The notes: a model not told the origin generated them from the sequence alone. A DNA stretch of 64,000 bases from an uncultured Prevotella sp. (GCF_946407605.1 NZ_CAMJOS010000008.1:1-64000); one strand, 5' to 3'. Shown: positions 24,641-34,499, counted from the stretch's first letter. Program-made: numbers and translations.

Positions 24641-27600
24641 TTAATATTCTTGTTTTATTTCTGCACCTCTATAATAATATAGCAGGATGTCATCGTAGTC
24701 GTAGCCTTTCTCGCCCATCACGGCGGCACCAATCTGACAGAGCCCCACACCATGGCCCCAGCCGCGACCCTTGATGATGAACTTGCCATCGCACTTCTTA
24801 ACCTTGAAAGCGCTGCTGTAAAGGTGGGTCTCGCTCAGGGCTCTGCGAATCTCCAGCTCCTTACCGATGATGAACGAACGCTTGGTGCCCACTAGCTGCA
24901 ACCTCCAAATACGGCCGCTCTTGCCGCGGTCGAGAGGGATAATGTCGATGATGTCTCCCAGATCGAGCTTCGTCTTGCGGTTAACAAGTTCCGACAGTTC
25001 CTCCTGTGTATATTCCACCCGCCACTCATAGAAGTCGGGTGTCTCCTGATCGTAGTCGTTGAGCACCTGCGACAGTATGCGACTGTCGTTGGTGTGGCAG
25101 AACGGGTCGCTGACAGATACGAGGTAGGGCTTCTTGATGTTCTCCCAGCAATACTGGAACTCCTCCGTCTGACCGCCGCAGCATTTCGAGAAACGGGCGT
25201 CGCAGAGCTCATTGTCATAGGTGAGCACCTGACCACGGGTGGCCTTGATAGCCTCGGCCACAGCGGGTGATGAGGCACGGGTGATACCCTGATAACGCTG
25301 ACAATGGTCGTCAGCGCAGACGTCGAACAGCGTGTGGTCCTCGCGGTCATACCAGCGCAAAAGCTCGTCCTCCTTCTTCACAAACGAGAAGAACCCTCTT
25401 TCCTCTTTGCTCTTCACACTTTCCTCACGCTTCTTCATCTGATAGAGCAGCCACGAACGAGAGATAACGGCATGAGCTTTCAATAATTCAGGTGAAGAGG
25501 TGGCACTCATCTCGCTGGAGATAACACTCTCCAGGTATTGTTCTACGGGCAACTCGTTGATGGCCAGTACTTTATCGGCTTCAACTACCAAACGTAGCGT
25601 GCCGCGGAAGGTCTGATGTTCCTGGCGTTCCCAATGGAAGCCCACACCGATGGTGACATCACGAAGCGTGAACGACACATCATCGCCTTGAGGCTGGAAG
25701 CGCAGCTCGCGATAGTTCTGTCCGCGCCACAGCAAGCCACCCTCGGCTAGCTCTACCGTCTGCAAGCCCGTAATGGTCTCGCCTTTGGCCGTATAATTGC
25801 CGTTTAGGCAGAACTCTATCTTCTGAGCACTCACAATGCCCACTGTGACTTGTGGCTCCTCGCCCATAGAGGAGGGACGCTTCACGTTTATAACCGTCTT
25901 GGCAAGGCGCTCTTTCAGCGTCTCGAGCTCGTCGGCAGACAAAGCGCACTCTTTCAGAATGTCTTCGGCCACCTCGGGAGTGATACGCTCGTAGTCCTCG
26001 TGGCGCGGCGTAATCAGATAACCCGCCATGTCCAAGGCGCCAGGACTCACCAAATACTGTTCGTCACCAGTTTTATAATAGCAGTCGGGACGGTGCTTTT
26101 TTCTAGGGAACACCACGGATATAAACTCCTCGTCAACATGCCAGGCCACAATATTCATCATAGGCTCTGACTGATCGGACATCTTGGGCAAGGCATGGTA
26201 GAGCGTGGCAAACATGCGTTCGCTACCACGACGGTTGCGAGCCCTGATGACAAGTGCAGAACAGGGATAATCCTCGATGACGCTGAGCGTGGCATCATCG
26301 CCACGGCGGGCCACCTCGGTGAGGTTGCGTGACAGACGTTGCCACTCTTTTTGCAAAGGCAGAATGCCCGATGTGCCAGCCTGTAGGTGGGCATGGTCAG
26401 GTGCCGAGGCACCACAGAGTGGACCGTTGTAGAACACCATCAGCTCAGGATAATGATTCAGCAGTTGTATCATCTCGCCGTACATTCCACGAATCTGTTG
26501 TGTGTGATGACGACGGGCGGGGATGGTGAAATGCATCGGCAGGATGGGGTAGGGATTGACCAGCAACTCATAGTCCACATCCTGCACCTTGGTCAGCTGT
26601 TCCTGCGGGCGGTTCTTTCGGCAGAGGAAACAGGGACGGGCGGCTACCGCCTCCTTAGTGATGGTGGCGCCGGTAGAACGGATGCGGGCGGGGTTGAACT
26701 GCACTTCGAAGGTCGACGTTCCCACGTTCAGCTCGCGGGTCTCCACATGACTCAGTTCACGATAGCGTTCACGCGTCTCAGGCCACAAGCGCAGCTGGCG
26801 ATCGAAAAAACGGTCGAGTGATGAGAGGGGAGTGTTGAAAGATGATAGCTGAGAGTTCTTGGCCTGACGGGCTTTGATCTCCATGGTACGCAGACGATCC
26901 TTATAGAGGTTGTTGGCATTGATGCGATCGATGCTCAAAGCAGCATCGGAGTTGCCTCCCCAACGGCGACACAGATAAAGCTCGTCATAGATGCGGCCTA
27001 TGCGGAAATTACGCGAGAACCATAGTCCCATGGCGTAGTCCTCACCATAGCTGGTGTTGGGTAACTGTACCTGACGGAGTAGTGGAGTGAAGAATGCACG
27101 CGGTGCACCTAAACCATTGATTCGCAGTGCGTTATTAGGCCCGTTTTCTTCAGTCCATTCCTTGTGGGCGATGAGTCCCGGCGGTAATGTGTTCAGGTCG
27201 AAATCGCACATGCGATACGAGCCCACGACCATGGCAGCGTTCTGTTTGTAAAACGCATCGACGATGGTCTGCAGCGTCTTCGGTGAGGAGTATAGGTCGT
27301 CGCTGTCCAGCTGTACGGCAAAGCGTCCGCAATGGGTGTCGTTGATGGCCATGTTCCAGCAGCCGCCGATGCCCAGATCGGTGCGCTCTGGGGTGATGAC
27401 GTGGAGTTTGTCGCTGTTGTTCTGGGACAGACTGAACAGGATGTCGGAAGTGCCGTCAGTGGAGTGGTTATCCACCACAATGACGTTATACTGGAATGAG
27501 GCCTCCTGCTCCAAGGCGCTCTTCACTGCATCGGCAATGGTCTTGGTGCGGTTGAAGACGGGGATGATGACCGAGGCCTCGCACTCGAAAGGCTGCTCGT

Positions 27601-28279
27601 CGTAGTCAACGGTTAGCAGGTTGTTGGTATCAACCAAGGCACCGATGGCCTCCAGATGGCGTGTGGCCACCTGTTCCATCTCTATCTGCACCTCGCGGTT
27701 GGCAGGGTTCACATAGTCGAACTGCTTCTCGCCAGAGGCTCTCACGTCGCGCTCTACTTCAGTATAAAGCAACTCGTTCAGATGGAGCAACTCACCCTGA
27801 CGACTCAGATAAAGCCGCAGGTCATAGAGTCCACCATATATATAATGGGTGTTGGTGGCATCGTGGGCCCATTGTCGAAAGAGATCGCCACGAACCAGCC
27901 ATAATGAGCCGAAGTCGAAATCGTCGCGGATAGAGCCTAACTGATAGTCGATGGCGGGATGCCGCTCTATTATCCATTGGTCTTGGTTCCTCTTTTTTTC
28001 GTAACGGTCGGCAAAGACCATGGCGGCGTTGCTGTCGCAGGCGGCCTGAACCATGCGTTCTAAGGCTCCTGATCCAAGTTCTAATGCCGCGTCCTTCACC
28101 ACTAACGCTACAAACGAGGCCGAGGTCTGCTCGGCCATTTGTCTTAGTGCCTCGCTGGAGCGGATGCCCTTCACGGGATACACATTTTGTACTAGGGTGC
28201 TGGTTAGCAGCTGTTCTCTCAGTGTCTCAGCCCATGCTTCTTCGACATCGGGCAGAAAGATATCAAGATATTGTTTCAT
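24641..28279 (-). CDS. Glycosyltransferase 2 / DUF4922 (HIT-like) / SpoIID fusion protein
   Basis: A 1212-residue protein. Residues about 1-220 resemble a second, degenerate GT-A-like region. A GT2 domain spans about 234-470, with [24 protein letters not shown] and the metal motif DSDD at 325-328. DUF4922 spans about 515-790, with CFLC at 550-553 and PDHAHLQAG (HxHxQ at 629-633), the nucleotide-phosphorylase motif of the HIT superfamily. A SpoIID/LytB domain follows (about 805-1212), with [14 protein letters not shown] and [13 protein letters not shown]. SpoIID cleaves glycan strands stripped of peptide. No signal peptide is visible, which is odd for a SpoIID activity. A heptamer-coded insert sits at about 949-962. 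Confidence 0.8.
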   Translation of the reverse strand: MKQYLDIFLPDVEEAWAETLREQLLTSTLVQNVYPVKGIRSSEALRQMAEQTSASFVALVVKDAALELGSGALERMVQAACDSNAAMVFADRYEKKRNQDQWIIERHPAIDYQLGSIRDDFDFGSLWLVRGDLFRQWAHDATNTHYIYGGLYDLRLYLSRQGELLHLNELLYTEVERDVRASGEKQFDYVNPANREVQIEMEQVATRHLEAIGALVDTNNLLTVDYDEQPFECEASVIIPVFNRTKTIADAVKSALEQEASFQYNVIVVDNHSTDGTSDILFSLSQNNSDKLHVITPERTDLGIGGCWNMAINDTHCGRFAVQLDSDDLYSSPKTLQTIVDAFYKQNAAMVVGSYRMCDFDLNTLPPGLIAHKEWTEENGPNNALRINGLGAPRAFFTPLLRQVQLPNTSYGEDYAMGLWFSRNFRIGRIYDELYLCRRWGGNSDAALSIDRINANNLYKDRLRTMEIKARQAKNSQLSSFNTPLSSLDRFFDRQLRLWPETRERYRELSHVETRELNVGTSTFEVQFNPARIRSTGATITKEAVAARPCFLCRKNRPQEQLTKVQDVDYELLVNPYPILPMHFTIPARRHHTQQIRGMYGEMIQLLNHYPELMVFYNGPLCGASAPDHAHLQAGTSGILPLQKEWQRLSRNLTEVARRGDDATLSVIEDYPCSALVIRARNRRGSERMFATLYHALPKMSDQSEPMMNIVAWHVDEEFISVVFPRKKHRPDCYYKTGDEQYLVSPGALDMAGYLITPRHEDYERITPEVAEDILKECALSADELETLKERLAKTVINVKRPSSMGEEPQVTVGIVSAQKIEFCLNGNYTAKGETITGLQTVELAEGGLLWRGQNYRELRFQPQGDDVSFTLRDVTIGVGFHWERQEHQTFRGTLRLVVEADKVLAINELPVEQYLESVISSEMSATSSPELLKAHAVISRSWLLYQMKKREESVKSKEERGFFSFVKKEDELLRWYDREDHTLFDVCADDHCQRYQGITRASSPAVAEAIKATRGQVLTYDNELCDARFSKCCGGQTEEFQYCWENIKKPYLVSVSDPFCHTNDSRILSQVLNDYDQETPDFYEWRVEYTQEELSELVNRKTKLDLGDIIDIIPLDRGKSGRIWRLQLVGTKRSFIIGKELEIRRALSETHLYSSAFKVKKCDGKFIIKGRGWGHGVGLCQIGAAVMGEKGYDYDDILLYYYRGAEIKQEY
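25394..25435. repeat. Heptamer array (CCTCTTT type) x6 inside the SpoIID domain
   Basis: Six units: CCCTCTT, TCCTCTT, TGCTCTT, CACACTT, TCCTCAC and GCTTCTT. They encode the Lys/Glu-rich insert [14 protein letters not shown] within the SpoIID domain, between the conserved [12 protein letters not shown] helix and the catalytic region. Confidence 0.7.
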
Positions 28280-28346
28280 GAGTTTCGTAAATTTTCCTGC
28301 AAAAGTAATAAAATTATGTCAGTAAACAAAATTCCATAGAAACATT

Positions 28347-28376
28347 TTGCCATTTCCTTAAAAATTTGTAACTTTG
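28347..28376 (+). promoter_or_regulatory. Promoter of rlmN
   Basis: TTG at 28347-28349, a 19-bp spacer and TAACTTTG at 28369-28376. The start codon is at 28407. Confidence 0.7.
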
Positions 28377-28406
28377 CACCTTAGTATGTAATCAGCAGAG
28401 ATTGGT

Positions 28407-29480
28407 ATGACTGACAAGAAAGTGTTACTTGGACTGACAACGGCGGAACTGAAGCAGGTTGCGCAGGAGTTGGGTATGCCCGCCTTCACCGGCGGACAGA
28501 TAGCCAAGTGGCTGTATGAGAAAAATGTCAGGAGTATAGATGAGATGACCAACCTCTCGAAACAGAACCGCGAACGGCTGGCAGAGAAATACTGTGTTGG
28601 CGCCATGGAGCCTATCGATTGTCAGCGTAGCGTGGACGGCACTATCAAGTATCTGTTTCCCGTGCGATGTAGCTCTGTCTGTTGCTGTGACACGGCAACA
28701 AACGAAACAAAGTTCGTTGAGACTGTTTTTATTCCCGATGACGACCGTGCCACACTCTGCGTGTCCAGTCAGGTGGGCTGTAAAATGAACTGCCTGTTCT
28801 GTCAGACTGGTAAACAGGGTTTTGAGGGCAACCTGAGTGCTGCCGACATCCTGAACCAGATTTATGCGCTGCCCGAACGCGAGCGCCTCACCAACGTGGT
28901 GTTTATGGGGCAGGGTGAGCCGATGGATAATTTAGATAACGTGCTTCGTGCTACTGACATCCTGACGGCCAACGATGGCTATGCTTGGAGTCCCAAGCGC
29001 ATTACTGTGAGTAGCGTGGGCGTGAAGAACAAGCTAAAGCGTTTCCTCGATGAGAGCCAGTGTCATGTGGCCATCTCCATGCACTCACCCCAGCCTGACC
29101 AGCGCTTGTCGTTAATGCCTGCCGAGAAGGCTATGCCGATAGCCGACACGGTGGCGCTGCTGAAGCAATATGACTTTACGCATCAGCGTCGCTGCTCGTT
29201 CGAATACATTTGTTTCAGTGGACTGAATGATAGCCTGGAACATGGACGGGCCATCGTCAATCTGCTGCAGGGGCTGGAGTGCAGAGTCAATCTGATTCGT
29301 TTTCATCAGATTCCAGATGTGGACCTGCCTGGTGCTGACGAACGACGTATGGAGCAGTTGCGTGACTATCTTACCCAGCATGGCGTATTCACCACCATTA
29401 GGGCCAGTCGCGGACAGGACATCTTTGCGGCTTGCGGCCTGCTGAGTACGGCGGTAAAAGACGGAAAAGTAAAAAAGTAA
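28407..29480 (+). CDS. rlmN: 23S rRNA/tRNA adenine C2-methyltransferase
   Basis: A radical SAM enzyme that methylates A2503 of 23S rRNA and A37 of some tRNAs. The 357-residue protein has an N-terminal helical domain with MPAFTGGQIAKWLYEKNV. The radical SAM motif is CKMNCLFCQTG at about 130-140. GQGEPMDN, AISMHSPQ and the C-terminal RASRGQDIFAACGLL carry the second catalytic Cys. Cys content and length are normal. It has its own promoter and is followed 14 bp later by pdxA, probably on one transcript. Cfr-type resistance is not indicated. Confidence 0.95.
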   Translation: MTDKKVLLGLTTAELKQVAQELGMPAFTGGQIAKWLYEKNVRSIDEMTNLSKQNRERLAEKYCVGAMEPIDCQRSVDGTIKYLFPVRCSSVCCCDTATNETKFVETVFIPDDDRATLCVSSQVGCKMNCLFCQTGKQGFEGNLSAADILNQIYALPERERLTNVVFMGQGEPMDNLDNVLRATDILTANDGYAWSPKRITVSSVGVKNKLKRFLDESQCHVAISMHSPQPDQRLSLMPAEKAMPIADTVALLKQYDFTHQRRCSFEYICFSGLNDSLEHGRAIVNLLQGLECRVNLIRFHQIPDVDLPGADERRMEQLRDYLTQHGVFTTIRASRGQDIFAACGLLSTAVKDGKVKK

Positions 29481-29494
29481 AATTAGATAAAGAT

Positions 29495-30604
29495 ATGGAA
29501 GAAAGAAAAATACGCGTAGCTATTACGCATGGTGATACCAACGGCATTGGATATGAGGTAATTCTCAAGACCTTTGCAGACCCTACTATGTTGGAGCTGT
29601 GTACCCCTATCGTCTACGGCTCACCCAAGTTGGCCTCTTATTACAGTAAGACCCTCGGCATTGAAACGCCGTTTACCACCATCAATCATGCCAACGAGGC
29701 CCGTGAGGCCCGTCTGAACATGCTTGCGGCTGTTGATGATGAAGTGAAGGTGGATCTGGGCATCTCAACGCCTGAGTCGGGCATGGCTGCCAAGGCAGCT
29801 CTCGACAGGGCGCTGGCCGACTATAAGGAAGGACTCTTCGATGTTCTGGTAACGGCTCCCGTCAGCAAGAACAGCATCCCCAACTTCAATGGTCATACGG
29901 ACTATATTGAGAAAACACTGGGTGACGGTCAGAAGGGCCTCACCATCCTGACCAACGATGATCTGCGTGTTGCGCTGGTCACTAATAATGTGTCTATCAA
30001 GGATGTGGCCGAGGCTATCACAAAACAGAAAATTGTTGAGAAGGCACGTTGCTTCTATCAGGCATTGAAGCGCGACCTGCGAGTGTCGAGCCCACGTATT
30101 GCTGTGCTGGCGTTGAATCCCCGTTGCGGCGAGGATGGCATCTTGGGCGATGAAGAGCAGACTATCATTACACCGGCCATCAATGAACTGGCAGAGCAGG
30201 GCATTCAGGTCTTTGGTCCCTATGCTGCCGATGACTTTTTCGGTCGTAGCGCCTACTATCATTTCGATGGCGTGCTGGCTATGTATCATGACCAGGGACA
30301 GACGCCTTTCAAGGCTGTGGCCTACGAGAATGGTGTACGCTTCACTACCGGTTTGAAGCTGATTCGTACTGCGCCGGCTCATGGCGCATGTTTCAATATG
30401 GTTGGAAAGGACATGGTGGACGAACAGTCGCTGCGTAATGCCATCTACGAAGCTATCGATGTGTGGCGTAACCGTCAGAACTATGACGAGCCTATGGAAC
30501 ATCCCCTGCCAAAGCTCTATCACGAGAAACGCGACGACAGTGAGAAAGTGCGCTTCCGTTCGTCGAGCGATGAGAACTCACGCAACAAAGAACCTCGTAA
30601 ATGA
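29495..30604 (+). CDS. pdxA: 4-hydroxythreonine-4-phosphate dehydrogenase
   Basis: Catalyses the NAD-dependent step that feeds pyridoxal phosphate synthesis in the DXP-dependent route. This 369-residue protein starts at ATG 29495. Motifs: VAITHGDTNGIGYEVI (substrate loop), VTAPVSKNSI, FNGHTDYIEKTLG (metal His), and YHDQGQTPFKAV (second metal His). Relatives have HDQGLIPFK, so QT is a small local change. The C-terminal 30 residues are basic and extra. PdxA works with PdxJ in the ring closure; pdxJ is not in this window. The following sigma-54 gene starts 60 bp later. Confidence 0.92.
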   Translation: MEERKIRVAITHGDTNGIGYEVILKTFADPTMLELCTPIVYGSPKLASYYSKTLGIETPFTTINHANEAREARLNMLAAVDDEVKVDLGISTPESGMAAKAALDRALADYKEGLFDVLVTAPVSKNSIPNFNGHTDYIEKTLGDGQKGLTILTNDDLRVALVTNNVSIKDVAEAITKQKIVEKARCFYQALKRDLRVSSPRIAVLALNPRCGEDGILGDEEQTIITPAINELAEQGIQVFGPYAADDFFGRSAYYHFDGVLAMYHDQGQTPFKAVAYENGVRFTTGLKLIRTAPAHGACFNMVGKDMVDEQSLRNAIYEAIDVWRNRQNYDEPMEHPLPKLYHEKRDDSEKVRFRSSSDENSRNKEPRK

Positions 30605-30664
30605 GTTAATTTCTGCCAAAATTGCAGGTGTTTCAAAAAAAATGTGTAATTTTGTCAGCCAATT

Positions 30665-32362
30665 ATGAATAGTGCCGAACTACAACGCATCAAACAGAGG
30701 TATAACATCGTGGGCAACTGCGATGCGCTGAACCATGTATTAGATGTTGCCTTACAGGTGGCACCTACTGACTTGAGCGTTCTCATCATCGGCGAGAGTG
30801 GCGTGGGAAAGGAGATTATACCACGTGTGATTCATGATAACTCACCTCGTAAGCGCGAAAAGTATTTTGCCATCAACTGCGGCTCTATCCCTGAAGGAAC
30901 AATTGACTCTGAGCTTTTCGGACATGTGAAAGGTTCGTATACGGGAGCTGTCAACGACTCGCCAGGTTATTTCGGCGTAGCCGATAAAGGCACGCTGTTC
31001 CTCGATGAGGTGGGAGAGTTGCCGTTGGCCACGCAAGCCCGTCTGCTGCGTGTGCTCGAAACAGGCGAATATATCCCTGTGGGCGGCACAGAGATTCGTA
31101 AGACCGATGTGCGTATCGTGGCTGCTACGAATGTCAACATCCGACTGGCTATCAGCGAAGGGCGTTTCCGTGAGGATCTTTACTATCGTCTGAACAGTAT
31201 TCCTATCCAGATGCCGTCGCTACGCGAACGTGGTGAGGACATCATTCTGCTGTTCCGTCTCTTTGCCATGCAGATGGCTGAGAAATACCGCATGGAGCGT
31301 ATTGTACTGACTGATGAGGCCAAGCACATGCTGATGCGCTATAAATGGCCGGGCAACGTCAGACAGCTGAAGAATATCACGGAACAGATATCGGTGCTCA
31401 GTAAAGAGCGTACTATCACGCCCGAGATTCTGGCAAAGTTCATCCCTCAGGATAAGGAGACGACACAGTTAGCAGTCGTAGGCACCCCCAACAGTGACCA
31501 TTCGTTTGAAAATGAGCGCGAGATTCTCTATAAGATTCTTTTCGAATTGCGCGGCAACGTGAACGATATGCGTCGCGAGATGAGTCAACTCAAGAAACAA
31601 ATGGAGGATGTGAAAGCCTCACCAGCTTCATCCATCAGTCCTATAGGTCCTATCAGCCCCATAGGTCCTATCAGTTCGATACCTCCGCTCGAAGAAGCTG
31701 AGGCAGAAGAGTATATTGAGCCGACGCCTGAGCAGGAGAACCTGAATCTTAATGACCTAAGTCGTCAGATGCTGGAGAAAGCGTTAGAGCGTAATAACGG
31801 CAACCGCAAGAAGGCGGCACAGGAACTGGGCATCAGTGATCGCACCCTCTATCGTCGTCTCAAGCAATATGGTTTGATGTTGGTACTCTTTATGGCCTCG
31901 CTTTTCATGTCGTCATGTTATACTTTTAACGGTGCCAGCATTGATTATACGAAGACAAAGACCATACAGATTACTGAATTCCCCATTCGTTCTAATTATG
32001 TATGGGGACCAATGGCCAATATCTTTAATACTGCATTGAAGGATCAATATGCCGACCATACCAAACTCGTTCAGGTGAAACGTAATGGCGACTTGAAACT
32101 GGACGGTGAGATTACTCGCTATGAACAGCGTAACAAGTCTGTCAGTAGCGAAGGCTATTCTGCTCAGACGGAACTGACGATGACAGTTAATGTGCGTTTT
32201 ACCAACAATAAAAACCATGAGAAGGACTTTGAACGCCAGTTCTCCTCTTCAACCACCTACGAGACTACGCAGTCGCTTAACTCTGTTCAGGAAGAACTGG
32301 TTACGCAGATGACCAAGGATATCATTGATCAGATATTCAATGCCACTGTGGCAGATTGGTAA
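30665..32362 (+). CDS. Sigma-54 activator fused in frame to LptE lipoprotein
   Basis: One uninterrupted frame of 565 residues joins two unrelated proteins. Residues 1-404 form a sigma-54 activator: AAA+ domain with GESGVGKE (43-50), GSYTGA (90-95, in place of GAFTGA), GTLFLDE (109-115), a linker with SPIGPI repeats (about 325-337), and a Fis-type helix-turn-helix (RKKAAQELGISDRTLYRRL). No receiver domain precedes it. Residue 405 starts MLVLFMASLFMSSC, a lipoprotein signal with Cys418, followed by an LptE-type domain, which in Bacteroidota helps insert LPS with LptD. No stop separates the parts. LptE is probably made by internal initiation at ATG 31877; a true fused product is the alternative. 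Confidence 0.85.
   Translation: MNSAELQRIKQRYNIVGNCDALNHVLDVALQVAPTDLSVLIIGESGVGKEIIPRVIHDNSPRKREKYFAINCGSIPEGTIDSELFGHVKGSYTGAVNDSPGYFGVADKGTLFLDEVGELPLATQARLLRVLETGEYIPVGGTEIRKTDVRIVAATNVNIRLAISEGRFREDLYYRLNSIPIQMPSLRERGEDIILLFRLFAMQMAEKYRMERIVLTDEAKHMLMRYKWPGNVRQLKNITEQISVLSKERTITPEILAKFIPQDKETTQLAVVGTPNSDHSFENEREILYKILFELRGNVNDMRREMSQLKKQMEDVKASPASSISPIGPISPIGPISSIPPLEEAEAEEYIEPTPEQENLNLNDLSRQMLEKALERNNGNRKKAAQELGISDRTLYRRLKQYGLMLVLFMASLFMSSCYTFNGASIDYTKTKTIQITEFPIRSNYVWGPMANIFNTALKDQYADHTKLVQVKRNGDLKLDGEITRYEQRNKSVSSEGYSAQTELTMTVNVRFTNNKNHEKDFERQFSSSTTYETTQSLNSVQEELVTQMTKDIIDQIFNATVADW
31877..32362 (+). CDS. lptE: LptE, possible internal translation start
   Basis: The ATG at 31877 lies in the same frame as the sigma-54 activator. 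Starting here gives a 161-residue lipoprotein with signal MLVLFMASLFMSSC and a mature domain typical of LptE (YTFNGASI, IQITEFPIRSNY, GDLKLDGEITRY). Known LptE acts at the inner face of the outer membrane with LptD. The export signal would be unusable if buried in the middle of a cytoplasmic protein, which is why a separate start is favoured. The next genes (TPR protein, SecG) fit the usual LptE-TPR-SecG order. Confidence 0.65.
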   Translation: MLVLFMASLFMSSCYTFNGASIDYTKTKTIQITEFPIRSNYVWGPMANIFNTALKDQYADHTKLVQVKRNGDLKLDGEITRYEQRNKSVSSEGYSAQTELTMTVNVRFTNNKNHEKDFERQFSSSTTYETTQSLNSVQEELVTQMTKDIIDQIFNATVADW

Positions 32363-32400
32363 AGGGATGGCAAAATGTGAAAGAATAAAACAAGGAAAGA

Positions 32401-33165
32401 ATGGATATAGTTGAACTTATCGAACATCCTGAGCGCATGGATCGCGACACCCTTTATGAGTTGCGGTCGCTATTGGCTTTATATCCGTATTTCCAGACGG
32501 CCCGCCTGTTGATGCTTCAGAACCTCTACCTGCTTCACGACCCCTCTTTCGACCAGGAGTTGCGTCAGGCAGCTATCTATATCACTGACCGTAAGGTACT
32601 TTTCCAGATGATAGAGGCTGCCCATTATCAGCTGAAGGTTCAGAATACACAGCCTGAGCTTGTCGACAGACTTGATGCCGACGACAGAGACAGCCGTACC
32701 CTTTCACTCATTGATGACTTCCTGGATTCGCTGCCTAAGGATGAGTCGCAGCAGGAGAAAAAAGGCAAGCGCAAACCTACACCTGCCGATGCTGCCGTAG
32801 ACTATGTAGCATACCTTCTTGAAAGCGAGAGTGATGAAGACCGAGAGCAGGCCGCAGAGGTGCCACAACTCATAGGTCAGAGCCTTATTGATTCATTCAT
32901 AAATAATGACAAAGGTAAGATAATCCTCAATGAGAACCCCACACTCAAACCTGATCTTGATGCCGACACGGTTGATAGGCAAAAAGAAGGCGAAGAAGGG
33001 TATTTTACCGAAACTTTAGCCAGAATTTACATCAAACAGGGGAATTATTCCAAAGCTTTAGAAATTATTCAGCAATTAAGTTTGGATAATCCGAAAAAAA
33101 ATGCTTACTTTGCAGACCAAATGCGTTTCTTAGAAAAATTAATAATAAATAGTAATAAAAAATAA
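32401..33165 (+). CDS. Helical-repeat (TPR-like) protein upstream of secG
   Basis: A 254-residue cytoplasmic protein without signal peptide. The N-terminal region (DTLYELRSLLALYPYFQTARLLMLQNLY) and the C-terminal TETLARIYIKQGNYSKALEIIQQL are tetratricopeptide-like helices. A long acidic Lys/Glu linker joins them. This family is found in Bacteroidota just before secG; its role is unknown, though a part in the secretion apparatus or its assembly has been suggested by gene order. It lies 38 bp after LptE and 8 bp before SecG, so all three are one transcript. Confidence 0.8.
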   Translation: MDIVELIEHPERMDRDTLYELRSLLALYPYFQTARLLMLQNLYLLHDPSFDQELRQAAIYITDRKVLFQMIEAAHYQLKVQNTQPELVDRLDADDRDSRTLSLIDDFLDSLPKDESQQEKKGKRKPTPADAAVDYVAYLLESESDEDREQAAEVPQLIGQSLIDSFINNDKGKIILNENPTLKPDLDADTVDRQKEGEEGYFTETLARIYIKQGNYSKALEIIQQLSLDNPKKNAYFADQMRFLEKLIINSNKK

Positions 33166-33173
33166 TTAACAAA

Positions 33174-33548
33174 ATGGGAACTTATTTTCTTTTAGTTATC
33201 CTTATCGTGATTGCCTCCATTCTCATGGTGGGCATTGTTTTGATTCAGGAATCAAAGGGTGGTGGTTTGGCTTCAAACTTCGCCTCTTACAATCAGATTG
33301 GTGGTGTACGTAAGACCACCGACTTCATCGAGAAAGCTACTTGGGGACTTGCAGCCTTCATGGTTGTAGTCAGTATCGTGTGTGCCTATGTGGCTCCTAA
33401 GAACGATAATGCTTCAAATGCTCTCGATCAGGCTGTAGAGGCTCCTATGACAAGCCCTGCTAATTCTAACGGTCTTGTATCAAGCCCCGTTCAGGAGGAG
33501 CAGCCCGCTGCACCTGCAGAAGCAGCTGCACCAGCTGAGAATCAATAA
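33174..33548 (+). CDS. secG: Protein translocase subunit SecG
   Basis: A 124-residue inner-membrane protein of the SecYEG channel. Two membrane helices are seen, LLVILIVIASILMVGIVLI at about 6-24 and ATWGLAAFMVVVSIVCAYVA at about 60-79. The conserved loop QESKGGGLASNFA lies between them, the SecG signature. The C-terminal tail is rich in Pro, Ala and Gln. It assists protein export by inverting with SecA cycles. It starts 8 bp after the TPR gene and ends before a strong terminator. Identification is firm from the loop and size. Confidence 0.95.
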   Translation: MGTYFLLVILIVIASILMVGIVLIQESKGGGLASNFASYNQIGGVRKTTDFIEKATWGLAAFMVVVSIVCAYVAPKNDNASNALDQAVEAPMTSPANSNGLVSSPVQEEQPAAPAEAAAPAENQ

Positions 33549-33571
33549 ACCTCAATAAAAAACGTATAGGC

Positions 33572-33610
33572 CCCTTGCACTCCCTTCTTGGGAGCAGCAA
33601 GGGTCTTTTT
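33572..33610 (+). terminator. Strong terminator after secG
   Basis: CCCTTGC (33572-33578) pairs with GCAAGGG (33597-33603), and inside it CTCCC pairs with GGGAG around TTCTT. A T run ends at 33610. The next gene begins at 33627, so it may be read through or transcribed from within. Confidence 0.85.
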
Positions 33611-33626
33611 ATCAAAAGAAGAAGGT

Positions 33627-34499
33627 ATGAAAACAACAACCATGACTTTAATGATCGCGCTGGCCGCTATGACGGCAAATGCACAAACGGCCGATCAAAC
33701 GGAAAACTGTAAGCAAATCACGGTGGGCGATGTCACCATGACTGTAAATCCCGAGAAGGGCGGTAAAATCCTATCGCTCAAGTACAAAGATCAGGAGGTT
33801 ATCTCCCAGTCGCCTCGTCCAGAGGCCTTTGGCAGCACTTTCTGGACCAGTCCTCAGAAAGAATGGAACTGGCCTCCTGTACAAGAGTTTGACAAGCAGC
33901 CTTATACCATCGAGGAGCATGATGGTCGTCTCATTTTGACCAGTCAGCCTTCGGCCCGCTTGAAATATCGTGTCCGCAAGGAGTTTGCTACCGATGCAAA
34001 AGATAAAGCTATTGTTGTTACCTATTCTATTATTAACGAGAGCGACGAGGTGCGTCAAGTGGCTCCATGGGAGATTACTCGTGTGCCCAATGATGGTGGT
34101 ATCATTTTCTTTGATGCACCGCTCGATGGCATCACACCTGCTGGCCTGATGACTTTCGCAGAAGCCAATGGCGCTGTGTGGTATCAGACTGACGAAACCA
34201 ATGCCAACCGCAAGATAAATGCCGATGGTAAGGGCTGGCTCGCCTTTGTTGACAAGGGGCTACTGCTGCTTAAGAAGTTTGAGGACCTGCAGCCCTCACA
34301 ACCTGCACCTAACGAAGCAGAGATTCAGGTCTATGTGAATCGTGGTAAGACCTACATTGAACTTGAAAGTCAAGGTGCTTATACCACGCTGCAGCCTCAT
34401 GGCGAACTGCAATGGACGGTGCGCTGGTATCTGGTGCCGGTGAAAACTGAACCCCAACCTTCTTCCCGTTTGATGAAGATTGTCAAGAAACTGCTTTAA
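33627..34499 (+). CDS. Secreted galactose-mutarotase-fold protein
   Basis: This 290-residue protein starts at ATG 33627 and has a signal peptide ending in MTANAQ. The mature part has the beta-sandwich pattern of aldose 1-epimerase-like proteins (VNPEKGGKILSLKYKDQEV, FWTSPQKEWNWPP, VRKEFATDAKDKAIVVTYSI, WEITRVPNDGGI, PHGELQWTVRWYLVP). It lacks a clear catalytic His/Glu pair of true mutarotases, so a carbohydrate-binding or lyase-associated role is possible. It is followed 29 bp later by the cytochrome c maturation genes with no evident link. Confidence 0.65.
   Translation: MKTTTMTLMIALAAMTANAQTADQTENCKQITVGDVTMTVNPEKGGKILSLKYKDQEVISQSPRPEAFGSTFWTSPQKEWNWPPVQEFDKQPYTIEEHDGRLILTSQPSARLKYRVRKEFATDAKDKAIVVTYSIINESDEVRQVAPWEITRVPNDGGIIFFDAPLDGITPAGLMTFAEANGAVWYQTDETNANRKINADGKGWLAFVDKGLLLLKKFEDLQPSQPAPNEAEIQVYVNRGKTYIELESQGAYTTLQPHGELQWTVRWYLVPVKTEPQPSSRLMKIVKKLL

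Noticed and set aside
28407..29480. Cfr-type resistance methyltransferase
   Set aside because: The length and motifs fit housekeeping RlmN in a core gene context.
29459..29490. AAAAGTA-type repeat before pdxA as another heptamer array
   Set aside because: The spacing is 8 rather than 7 and there are too few units.
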